NCBI GenBank assembly: GCA_012845835.1
Contig: JABAKD010000028.1
Span: 8,497,632-8,561,631, forward strand
Reading direction: 5' to 3'
Source of the DNA: Undaria pinnatifida
Taxonomy: Eukaryota > Sar > Phaeophyceae > Laminariales > Alariaceae
Length of the DNA: 64,000 nt
Made by a program: the position numbers and the translations under genes. Position 1 is the first letter of the stretch, and each line of letters opens with the position of its first letter. Shown here piece by piece: positions 11,196 through 22,100 of this stretch. Below the pieces are notes generated by a model. The model did not search any database. It had not been told where the DNA came from and was given only the letters and a program-made list of their open reading frames with translations.

Positions 11196-13370
11196 ATGCG
11201 TTGTCTCCGTATTGCGGACATGACAGATGTTTTGTGTTCTGTCTTCCATGGTGCTGGCCGTTGTGCTTGCGGCAGTCTCGCTGATTTGGTTGAGATCATT
11301 GGCTAAAACTCGATCAACCACGCGCAGGAAGAGTCCGGTTACTGTAGAGGGACGGGAGGGACCTTTAAGGAGAGTAGCATAGGGATACACAACGGGGAAA
11401 GACACAACACGCCGAGGGAAAGCCAAACATTTGTCAACCTGCAACACCGATGCTGAGGTACTGGCGTGCTGGGGATAATGCCCCGCCTTTTGCCGACAGC
11501 CTCTTGCTCCGCTCTTGTGCCGCACCGCGGCACTCGCATCATCCAGGCCACGACGCAGCGACCATTTAACACGTGGCAGTGATTCTGGCGGCTAAACCAT
11601 CACACATTGTAGTAATGAGGCGTTTTTGTTATTTTCCCTTCTGCCGTACGCCCCCTTCTTTCGTTCCGTTCCTCCCGCCTCCCGTTCGTCAGAACACGTA
11701 CAACATCTGGCAGGAGGCGATCGCGTACTGCAAGCCCGGCCGACACTACAAAGGTATCGGTGGAGTTGTCGAGAAACTAGCCAGCGCGAAGGGATACACC
11801 ACCGTCCAAACTTTTGTGAGTGTCAAGCATTCTGCTGTAATCGCGCGTATAGCGCTTGTTATCACATGCAGGGCGGGATTGTTTACTGCAACGCGTCTGC
11901 GTTGAAGTGTGCGCGGGTGTTGGTGGTGTGACGTCGGCCATTTCGTGGGGGTGATTGATGCTGCTCCTAAAACGTGAAAATAGCGCCTGCCCCGGAATCG
12001 AGACCCGAAACCCCTGGTGATACATGAACAGTTAGAAATATGCAAACGTATATTACAGTCAAAGTAGATGCGGCTGTCCACGAGTTATAAGTCGGCGTGA
12101 CAATGCCTACGGTTTCCGTCTCCGTGTCCTATCGTTGTGGTGGGACATAACGCAGATGTCTTACATACCGTGAGTCCGTCCTCCTCGTACAACACCCGAT
12201 GACGTTACCCCTCTGTTGATGTGCTGGCAGGTGGCCACGGCATCGGAATGATGTTTCACACCAACCCCAACATCCTTCACTACAAGAACAACGAGTCCAA
12301 CGGTATCATGAAGGCGGGACACACCTTTACCATCGAACCCATGATTTTCGAGGGAACCGGTAAGCTGCCACTTTGCTTTTGTAGCAACGGTAGACACATC
12401 AGGGCGTTCGTGTCGAACCTCTTCGTTGGGATTGGTCAGCGGAAATATCTCGCCACCGCGGATTGGACGTTTTGTCATAAACACGCCAAGAGAGTCGGCT
12501 ATGGTGGCCACGACAGGGTAGAGCAGTAGCGGGCAGCAGCCACTCTTAGCGCGAAACTGTCGTCGAATCTACCTCCTCGGACATTAAGTTGCTCGCTAAG
12601 AGAGGGACCCGTCCCATTGCAGTCGATGGGTGTAGACCGAAAATGCTCCACCGGAGTTGGGGCTTGTTCAACGACATAAGATGCCTGCTCTGTTCTCTCG
12701 TTCCCGTGTGTCTGGCGCTGTGTCAGCCTGAAATGTCGCGCTTTTAGTATTTGCTTTTGGAGGGGTAGTTGCTGCTGTTGCCTCCAACCTCATTCAAGCA
12801 CACCCACCCCCTTATCCCGGACTAGTGCTCTGTTTTCAGCCAAGAACGTTATGTGGCCGGACAAGTGGACAGCGGCAACGTCGAATGGCAGACGAACAGC
12901 CCAGTTCGAACACACATTCCTCATGACCGAGGATGGGGCGGTACCGTTGACGGCCAAGCTGGACACGTCTCCGAGGCAGTTCTGGGAGAAATAATTAGTA
13001 GTTTTTATAAAGTGTATTATAAAAATACGTCAGCTGCGAAATCATTTGTTGTTTGGTTGATAACCATTTTTGCAACTTGCGTGGTATGTCGACAGCGATT
13101 GCTCTACACTCTACATCATTCGCGAAGGATATAGATCGATGACTACTGGGTACCTACAACTAGTACCAGGGTTAGCAGGACGATTTTGGTGGGCGGTGAG
13201 TTCGGTCCAAAATCTTTTGTACGGATTTTCAAATTATTTTCTCGGGGTGTGACATAAAGGCATTCACCGAAACGGTAGACGGTGTGACTCGGTTGCGAAG
13301 CGCTTCGGTGGCAATGGGGTATGGTGTATGCATGACAATTTTTTTTTTACATGCTACTCTATTTCTGCAG

Positions 13371-13735
13371 TGTCTCTTTCCGAAAGAGTGGAAGCCGACC
13401 CTTCTCGCTATTCATTCGTTGCGGTTCATGCAGGAGAGCATAAGCCAGAAGAACAATGGGTTAACGGGACTGGGATACTGGACCTGCAGGTGCTTGTGAT
13501 TTCTTTGTCTTAGAAAGCGTTCTGCACGCCTGTTCGTCTGCGGACAGAGACATATAGATTGTGGTGTCCTATGGACCAAACGAGCTCAATTTTATTTCGC
13601 CGTTTCTGAGCGAAAATACAACGCAAGCATTGGCATGGTTTGACCCTCAAGTTGGGGGACAGGTTTATGGCCCGGTTTCATCCATAATGAAGCTGCAGAA
13701 CAACATGGGGTGTTATCCGCACTTGGCAGACCACG
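13371..13735 (+). CDS. Unidentified gene, two exons seen
   Basis: Exon 13371-13489 follows TTTCTGCAG, ends in CTGCAG before GTGCTT, and reads through FVAVHAGEHKPEEQW. Exon 13558-13735 follows an ATAG and ends before GTAGGC, reading through ALAWFDPQVGGQVYG and NNMGCYPHLADHG. Only this frame is open through both exons, and the junction is phase 0 on both sides, which supports coding. The gene starts only 376 bp after the methionine aminopeptidase stop and runs the same way. I do not recognise the family. The start codon and the 3' exons are not located, and the next exon would have to start in phase 1. Confidence 0.5.
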
Positions 13736-14379
13736 GTAGGCCTTACTCATATGGAGCCCTAGGCCGTCCACTCGCGTGTGTTGACCCGTGCGCGTTTTCT
13801 GTGGCATTTCTTTCGCGAGCGTGCAGGCCGCATTCTTGCGGGGAGTCACGGGGTGCACTTTGTCCGTGGTCCTCGAAAAAATTACCTCGCGCAGGAGCAT
13901 TCCCACTTTACTGGTGTCCGTAAAACCAAAACTATTTTCTTGTCCTCCGCCGTTATTCTCAGTCAAAAATCTGCTCAGGCATGACTCTAGCCACTTATTC
14001 GTTCTTTTAACCCGATCACGAGCGACAAACTCTCGTGCGTGTATACGAGAGCATCGACACCCGGCACCCAGATCGGCAGCTTGGGTCAATTCCCAAAATG
14101 TCGGGATTTGTTGGGCTGCTGGACGAAGAGCGCCGCGGGTGAATCTTCCGGGGAGACCAGTCGATTTCCGACCCGCTGCTGACTCTGGTTTACCTTCTGT
14201 CATCCCTACGCCGGTGCTCAAGAAAGTCGCGCTCCTTGACATTTCGCTGTTGGTGCACAACGACAATCAGTGGAGTCGGACTCAAGCAGTGCGCCGCCTC
14301 CCATCGCGTCGGGGTGCTGTCGATATCGGTCATAAAAGCAGCATGCACGCTTTGGGACCGTGCTTCATCCGGGCACTCT
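13736..14379 (+). other. No assigned feature
   Basis: Probably intron or 3' region of the gene starting near 13371. Open frames exist on both strands, but none continues the phase with good splice sites. Confidence 0.3.
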
Positions 14380-15240
14380 CGACACAACCCGAGAAGTATT
14401 TCGATCAGTTGCAAATATTGTTTCCAGGACAACTGTGGCTTCTTCAAGCATTTTTGTCCCTTCGATCATGCTCTATTGTCTGGCATGGTTATGCGTTTGA
14501 CGTGAAGGTCGCCAACAGCAATGGAACGCGAGTGTCTATTATTTCATGCCTTAACTCCCCCTCGAATTTGACACAATGCCGCCGCGTGTTATGCCCTTGC
14601 ACGGACCTGGGATATGAGCGCAACATCATCATCCCTACGTGAACGGGAGCTGTCCACAACTTACCCTGCCTAATATGCACTTTTGCCTTCAATACCGATA
14701 AGTATTTCAAGGCAAGTGTTGCTTCCGCGAACATTTCTGCTCCCCCGATCATCCTCTGGCATAGTTATGCGTTCGACGTCAAAGTCGCCAAAAGTAGTGG
14801 GATGTGAGTATACTCCGCCCCTCCCTCCCCCCCCCCCCCCCCAATCGGGCACACTGCCGCAGCGCGTGCTATCCCTGTGCCTGCCTGGGATGAGTCATCA
14901 TCCCTACGTGCTCGGGAGCTGTCTACAAGCTACCCTGCTGTTCCCTGCCAAGTACACTTCTGCCTTCAAGACAAATTTGGCTTCCCCCTGTATTTCTGTT
15001 CCCCCCGATCATACTCTATTGTGAGGCATGGCTATACGGCCGACATCAAAAGTCACCAAGAGCAGTGGCACGTGAGTATCTTTTTCGTGCGCTTCCCCAC
15101 CCCCCACCCCCTACAATCGGCCACACTGCCGCCGCGAAAAATATCCTCTGTACGTACCTGGGATGTGAGCGCAACATCATCATCCCTACGTTCTCGGGAG
15201 CTGTCCACCAGCTACTCTGTCATATATTACGTATTTCTAC
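14380..15240 (+). repeat. Three tandem exon-like units of about 260-285 bp
   Basis: Three diverged copies are anchored by CGATCAT near 14462, 14747 and 15006. Each carries a related short reading (for example WHGYAFDVKV) and a sequence ending in GTGAGTA or its decayed form, as if one exon with its donor had been triplicated. All three share the flanking ATCATCCCTACG motif. Poly-C runs sit between units (about 14827-14842 and 15101-15115). Whether they belong to the gene at 13371 is unknown. Confidence 0.55.
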
Positions 15241-15691
15241 CTTAACTTCACGTGGCAAACGATGTAAGCGCCTTCCGACACATTGTGCCACCGACGCCCC
15301 TGTACCTCTCCCGTCCTATATACCTATTGGCTTGCCCTTGATATTGAGGCACCCGTTCCACCCACCTCGCGTGACCGCTCCTAATTCTCTACCATGTGTA
15401 GGTTGTCATCGACATGGTCACCCAATTTCCAACGCAACGCCTCAAAAGCCATGCCCGGACGTATCTAACTCGGGGGATGACATCACCCCGCTGAATTAGG
15501 CACAACGAGTTGCACACACATGCTCCTGCACTTGAGGAATAGAGTATCTACAGTAGTAAGACTCCATCCCCAAGTACGCGCGATTAACTCTCCCCCCCTC
15601 GCCTGCTTGATATTCGGAAGCCTTCGTGCTTGCATTCGGCAATCGGTATCCCCACCGCTGCCACGATGTATCGGTCCACCACCCATGCCAC

Positions 15692-16148
15692 CTAACCGAT
15701 GTTGTTGTTGGGCAATCCGCTCCACTTAAATTCCTCAACGCCAGCCGACGGGTCAAACCTCGGCTTTTGGTGAGAGACTTTGTCGGGTGCGTGCCGGGCG
15801 GCGAAATCGAGCGTCGTACCCTCCGAGTGTCGGTCTCCGTTCCCCACGCTTCGCAACTCAGGCGGTGGAGCAGCATCGAAGCTTTCGAGATCTTCCAACC
15901 AACATTCAAAAGCGATGCGCTCCACAGATTCCTGGCTGTCCACCAGAGGCAACCCAATGCCACCGTCCTTCGAATCGGCACTAGTCAAACCGACGTCGTT
16001 CAAACTGGCATCGCTCAAGTATGTGGAAGATTGACAGATAGACCATGCCGGCGCTTGAGGTGCGTCTACTTCAGAGCCTCCGTGAGAAACGCTGCCAACC
16101 CCACCCGTGTCACCGCTGGACTCACCGAGCAACCTCAAGGAGTTGTCC
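15692..16148 (-). CDS. Terminal exon of the tandem-exon gene
   Basis: It follows an AG at the end of CATCACAG, starts in phase 2 to match A3, and stays open for 152 codons to a stop at 15692. It is acidic and polar (SDASLNDVGLTSADSKD, ECWLEDLESF), without a recognised domain. The intron before it is 629 nt. Confidence 0.5.
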
Positions 16149-19100
16149 CTGTGATGCCGCGGTCAGCACAAAGGAAAAGGGGTAGCGTATCGTCAGCGTG
16201 CAATTGCTTAAATAGCGTTGGCGAGAATGTTCCTGGATGTGCATCATCTGGTACCATCGGAAAGGGCACACGTCCTTGGCAGTCTAGAATATCCGGAATT
16301 GCGGCCATCACGGTCAACCAGAGAGTCAGGTGTTGGGTAGAAGGCACAACGTCGGGGGTCTATTGAAACAAGAACCTATACAAGTTACAAAATATCGTGA
16401 TTACGTTTGTATTTTTGTCTGATATGGTGGCATCTCGGTAGATTCCGTTCGCAACCACGCAAAGCAGTCGACATGGTATGATGCAGTGCAAGTCAGTCAA
16501 TGTGGTATTTTGCAAAGGCGAAACCTACGATAGCTACTTTAAACTGAATTACCGAGTTGCTCAATAAGCCTGGAGTGGCCAATGGTCTGCAACATACGGT
16601 ATTCGCTGTCATCGCAGCAACTGCTTCCTTGCCCCACACGGCCGCTTGAGTCTTGCACACTTCCCACAGTGGCATCGGTCGCACATGGCTCTTGGGGTTT
16701 CTAGCGCGAGCTGATTGTGATGTATCTGAGCGTGACACTACAGAACGCGATCGTGGCACCACCTCTCGGCTACTCACCTAGATGATTCCTCCTTCGTCGG
16801 CCGCAGCATGCCAGCGTTGGTGTCACCGCTGGCGCTCACAGTGGACACCGAAACCCGCCCGACTTTGATCGATGACCCCGGCGCTGATTGAGTGTCATCG
16901 TGGTCGCTGTGGCCAGTGTCGTTACTGCTGCGCACGGCCTCACTGACAGACAACAGAGGCGGTCCTTGGCGGTTGCCGTCGTCCGCGAGTTCAGCGGCGA
17001 CGGTGCATGCCCGGAGCCGGTCGGGGGAGAACGGCGGCGTGTTGATCGCGCTACGAGTGTCGGACGGGGACACCGACCGAGAAAGGTTCCGTGGTCTCCC
17101 GGCGGGACTGGTGCTGCCCTCGCGGCGTCGCCGCCTCCTCGGAGACGAATGGGCCGATGGAGACGTTGCTGCCGAAGACGAAGGGGTGGCAGAAGGTGGA
17201 GTTCCAAGCGGAGCGCGTCTTCTCCCTGGTGAAGGCGTGAGAGGTTCTTCCAGGGGCAGAGCTGGTCAGCGGCAATGCAGGAGGTTTTACCGGGGGGGGG
17301 GGGGGATGGGGGAAATTAGGTGGTGGTGGACCGGTGAATCGATGGTTTGTATGCTATGCATCAGATCGATGGGGTCGGAAGTTGTCTTGTGGTGCCGTGG
17401 GTATTTATGCTGATATTGTAAAAATCTTGTTTGCGCATTATTTTTCGGTGCAAGAACACCACCAGACCACACAAGTCCATCTTCGCTGCAAAAATTCTAT
17501 CTACGCCAGCGTTTCTCACAGCCGACTGCATTAGATACCAAATGAAATAGTAAGGGACACCATATACCATATTTGATTACCCTTACCTAGGGGGGGCGCG
17601 CTCAGAATGGCAGCTCCGTTACATCCAATGATCTGCCCTTCCACCGTAAACGTGTGCCTCATCCGCAGTCTCTGTTGCCAAATCAATGTCCGTTGAACCA
17701 CGAGATGGACAGACAATCGCCTCGTCGAGCGTATCCGTCTCTTCCTCGATGGTGGGCAACTGGCCACCAATTCCGCCAGTGACTCTCTCCCAGCCCACTA
17801 AGGACGCCATTGCCTTGCCTACCGCAAGGTGGAGGGCGGGCTGCATGGCGACGGACGATCCTGGTTGCTCTGTGAGAGAGCACGCAGCATTCAGAAGTTC
17901 CGTCGAGCGGACAACGTCCGCACTCCCGAGTCCATCTAGGGAAAGCTGCATCGAAGCTCCGTGTGCAATAATGGTAGAGAGGATGCTCTTGACGGGGGCC
18001 GACGGCGTAGGCACATACTCGGGCAGTGTAGTGCCCAGGGGAGACGCAACAGTGTCATTCTTGATTGCGGGAGCAGGAGACATGATGAAAACTTCGTCGG
18101 CGTCACCCATGTGCAGGTCGGCATTGCCGGCGGGAGGCCCGTATTGATCATGGCTTCCCTCTCCTTCCTTCAGAATGGCGCCAACACCGCCTGCCGGGCG
18201 CCAACCCGGCAAAGGTGGTGGTGTGCGAACCGCGTGTCCAATAACATCGGAGAATGGAATCCACCAGGAACGGCCCCTTGGTCGTCCGGCGGCGTGGCTG
18301 GGGCTTCCCTCACAGCATTGCCCCTCCTCTGGGGATACCGGTGTCGTAGGTTGTGTAGGCGACACCGATCGGGTCCCCGAGGGTGGAGTCTTGTCCGCAA
18401 AGCTTATTCTGCTTGGCGCAGGTTTTTGAAGTATCTCGTTAAGTGGCTCTGCTTCACGCCGTACATGAGTCCGATTCGGGAAGTTTCAGTTGTAATCGGG
18501 CGGAGGGGAGGGGGGCGAGTTAGCTGATGGCGGACCGGTGGCTGGATGGTTTTGTCTGCCATGAAGAATGTCTATTGCGTCGGAGGTTTGATTGTGATTA
18601 CGCCAACAAATATAATATTATAACAAAACCTTGGCTACGCCTTGTTGCTCCACATACGAAACTCACAAGACAACACGGTTCAATCTTCCTTGCGCCAGAC
18701 ATGACGACGTCAGGGCTTTATTCACGAGCCACCGTCAAAATTTTACATTGGAAGGTGCAAAGTGAAGCGATTTTGTGACAGGCCTACTCACTCAGGCAGC
18801 CTGCGCTAAGGACGACATCTCCGTTGCACCCGGTGATCTTCCCCCCGCCGTACGTTTCTGCCTCATCTGCAGTTCCTGCTGCCAGCCCGATCTGCGTTGG
18901 ACTTCCGGATGGCCACACAATGGCTTGGTCAAGCGTAATAGTCGCTACGTCGGTGGACGGCACCTGTTCACCGACTCCTCCATTGTCGTTGTTCCAGGCC
19001 GTCATGAGCGGCATCGTCTTTCCCACCCTAAGCTGCAGGGCAAGCTGTTTGGCGAGGGGTGCTGCTGGCTGCTCTGGCAAGGAGAAGGCTGTCTGCCGAA

Positions 19101-22100
19101 GTTCCGTAGAGCGGGCGCCGCCCGTACTGTTGAGTCCGTCGGGAGGAAGCTGCAATGAAGGTTCGTGTGCCGATACCTGTAGGGAGGGCGCTCTTGATGT
19201 ATGCAGGCGGTGGAGGCGTAGAACTCGGGCACTGCACTTCCAGGCGTAGACGCGACGGTGTCGTACTCGCTTGACCGGACGAGCGGCACTGATGCTGACC
19301 TCGCCGACATGCCCATGTGCAGGTCGGCATTGTTGGGGGAGGCTCGGGTTGATCATGCCTGGCTCTCTTTTCCGTCACATTGGAATGCGGTACCGCCTGC
19401 CGGGAGCCAACCGGCAATGGTGGTGGTGTACGAACCGCGTGGCGAGTGGCAATCGGAAAGGGAATCCACCAGGGGCGGCCCCTTGGTTTCCGGCGGGGGT
19501 GGCTGGTACTGCTCTCACAACGTCGCCCTCTCTCTAGGAATACAGGTGTCGTAGATGTATGGCGACGGAGGGCGGGTCCCCGCGGTTGGAGTCCTGTCAC
19601 AAAGCTTGTTGTACTCGGCCGCCGGCTTTATCTGAAGTACCTCATTGATGTGGGTCTGCTTCACGCCGTACATGAGCCGGCGTTCGAAAGTTTCATTTTT
19701 AACCAGGAGGGCGGCGTGGCCTGTGGGTGGAAGAACGAGTTACATGATGGCGGACCAGTGGGTCGATGGCTTGTTGTTGCCACGCCGAATGTCGATAACG
19801 TCGGAGGGTTTAATTGGGATTCTGTCAATGTTTCTACTATTTTGGAAATATATCCTGGCCTCGCCTTACATCTCGGCGCAAGAAACCCTCTAGACCACAT
19901 GTTTCAATCTTCGTTCCTCGCGTCATACGTATCTGCGCCAAGGCTTTTTATGAGCGACTGTCATATGTTTGTGTTGAAATGTGCAAAGTGAAGCGATTGT
20001 GTGGCAGGCTTACTCACTCAGGCAGCCTGTGCTAGAGACCACATCTCCGTTGCACCCGTTGATCTGCCCCCCGCTGTAAGCTTGTGCCTCATCTGCAGTC
20101 CATGTTGCCAGTCCGATCTGTGTTGGACTTCCGGATGGCCACACAATGGCTTGGTCAAGCGTAATGGTCGCTACATCGGTGGTCGGCAACTGTTCACCGA
20201 CTCCTCCATTGTCTTTGTTCCAGGCCGTCATGAGCGGCATCGTCTTTCCCACCCCAAGCTGCAGGGCAAGCTGTTTGGCGAGGGGTGCTGCTGGCTGCTC
20301 TGGCAAGGAGAAGGCTGTCTGCCGAAGTTCCGTAGAGCGGGCACCGCCCGTACTGTTGAGTCCGTCGGGAGGAAGCTGCAATGAAGGTTCGTGTGCGATA
20401 CCTGTAGGGAGGGCGCTCTTGATGTATGCAGGCGGTGGAGGCGTAGACTCGGGCACTGCACTTCCAGGCGTAGACGCGACGGTGTCGTACTCGCCTGACC
20501 GGACGAGCGGCATGATGCTGACCTCGCCGACATTGCCCATGTGCAGGTCGGCAATGTNNNNNNNNNNNNNNNNNNNNNNNNNNNNNNNNNNNNNNNNNNN
20601 NNNNNNNNNNNNNNNNNNNNNNNNNNNNNNNNNNNNNNNNNNNNNNNNNNNNNNNNNNNNNNNNNNNNNNNNNNNNNNNNNNNNNNNNNNNNNNNNNNNN
20701 NNNNNNNNNNNNNNNNNNNNNNNNNNNNNNNNNNNNNNNNNNNNNNNNNNNNNNNNNNNNNNNNNNNNNNNNNNNNNNNNNNNNNNNNNNNNNNNNNNNN
20801 NNNNNNNNNNNNNNNNNNNNNNNNNNNNNNNNNNNNNNNNNNNNNNNNNNNNNNNNNNNNNNNNNNNNNNNNNNNNNNNNNNNNNNNNNNNNNNNNNNNN
20901 NNNNNNNNNNNNNNNNNNNNNNNNNNNNNNNNNNNNNNNNNNNNNNNNNNNNNNNNNNNNNNNNNNNNNNNNNNNNNNNNNNNNNNNNNNNNNNNNNNNN
21001 NNNNNNNNNNNNNNNNNNNNNNNNNNNNNNNNNNNNNNNNNNNNNNNNNNNNNNNNNGACAACAGAGGCGGTCCTTGGCGGTTGCCGTCGTCCGCGAGTT
21101 CAGCGGCGACGGTGCATGCCCGGAGCCGGTCGGGGGAGAACGGCGGCGTGTGATCGCGCTACGAGTGTCGGACGGGGACACCGACCGAGAAAGGTTCCGT
21201 GGTCTCCCGGCGGGGCTGGTGCTGCCCTCGCGGCGTCGCCGCCTCCTCGGAGACGAATGGGCCGATGGAGACGTTGTTGCCGAAGAAGAAGGGGTGCAGA
21301 AGGTGGAGTTCCAAGCGGAGCGCGTCATTCTCCCTGGTGAAGGCGTGAGCGGTTCTTCCAGGGGCAGTGCTGGTCAGCGGCAATGCAGAGGTTTTTACCG
21401 GGGGGGGGGGGGGGAGTTAGGTAGTGGTGGACCGGTGAATCGATGGTTTGTATGCTATGCATCAGATCAATGGGGTCGGAAGTTGTCTTGTGGTGCCGTG
21501 GGTATTTATGCTGATATTGTAAAAATCTTGTTTGAGCATTATTTTTCGGTGCAAGAACACCACCAGACCACACAAGTCCATCTTCGCTGCAAAAATTCTG
21601 TCTACGCCAGCGTTTCTCACAGCCGACTGCATTAGATACCAAATGAAATAGTAAGGGACACCATATAACATATTTGATTACCCTTACCTAGGGGGGGCGC
21701 GCTCAGAATGGCAGCTCCGTTACATCCAATGATCTGCCCTCCACCGTAAACGTGTGCCTCATCCGCAGTCTCTGTTGCCAAATCAATGTCCGTTGAACCA
21801 CGAGATGGACAGACAATCGCCTCGTCGAGCGTATCCGTCTCTTCCTCGATGGTGGGCAACTGGCCACCAATTCCGCCAGTGACTCTCTCCCAGCCCACTA
21901 AGGACGCCATTGCCTTGCCTACCGCAAGGTGGAGGGCGGGCTGCATGGCGACGGACGATTCTGGTTGCTCTGTGAGAGAGCACGCAGCATTCAGAAGTTC
22001 CGTCGAGCGGACAACGTCCGCACTCCCAAGTCCATTTAGGGAAAGCTGCATCGAAGCTCCGTGTGCAATACCGGTAGGGAGGATGCTCTTGACGGGGGCC

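Larger units (their letters stand above)
2503..12994 (+). pseudogene. Type I methionine aminopeptidase gene, interrupted
   Basis: Methionine aminopeptidase removes initiator Met from new proteins using two metal ions. Exons: 2503-2570 continued at 8810-8914 (split by an LTR element; encodes the family N-terminal signature TGSLRPG), 9387-9523 (EIMRPDYA), 10404-10538 (SPLNYHGFPK, with the substrate-site His), 10853-11026 (INVDV and GYHGD, two metal Asp), 11693 to 11815 or 11819, 12231-12359 (GHGIG and TIEPM, metal His and Glu) and 12840-12994 (EHT, last metal Glu; stop 12992-12994). All five metal ligands are therefore present. Most junctions agree in phase. Two problems: exon 10853-11026 changes frame by one base near 10903, and the best donor after 11815 does not match the next phase, whereas a GT at 11820 does. 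The end of the first exon (8914) is a guess. The TGSLRPG-type N-terminus resembles organellar forms. The locus looks disabled, but a sequencing error near 10903 cannot be excluded. Confidence 0.9.

Noticed and set aside
16590-16740. Cysteine-rich minus reading (CDRCHCGKC) suggesting a zinc finger
   Set aside because: It lies in the intron between A3 and the terminal exon, whose phases already match. The frame is short and lacks splice support.
20010-21635. Very long frames of 335-366 codons spanning the N run
   Set aside because: Most of each frame is N. They are artefacts of the gap.
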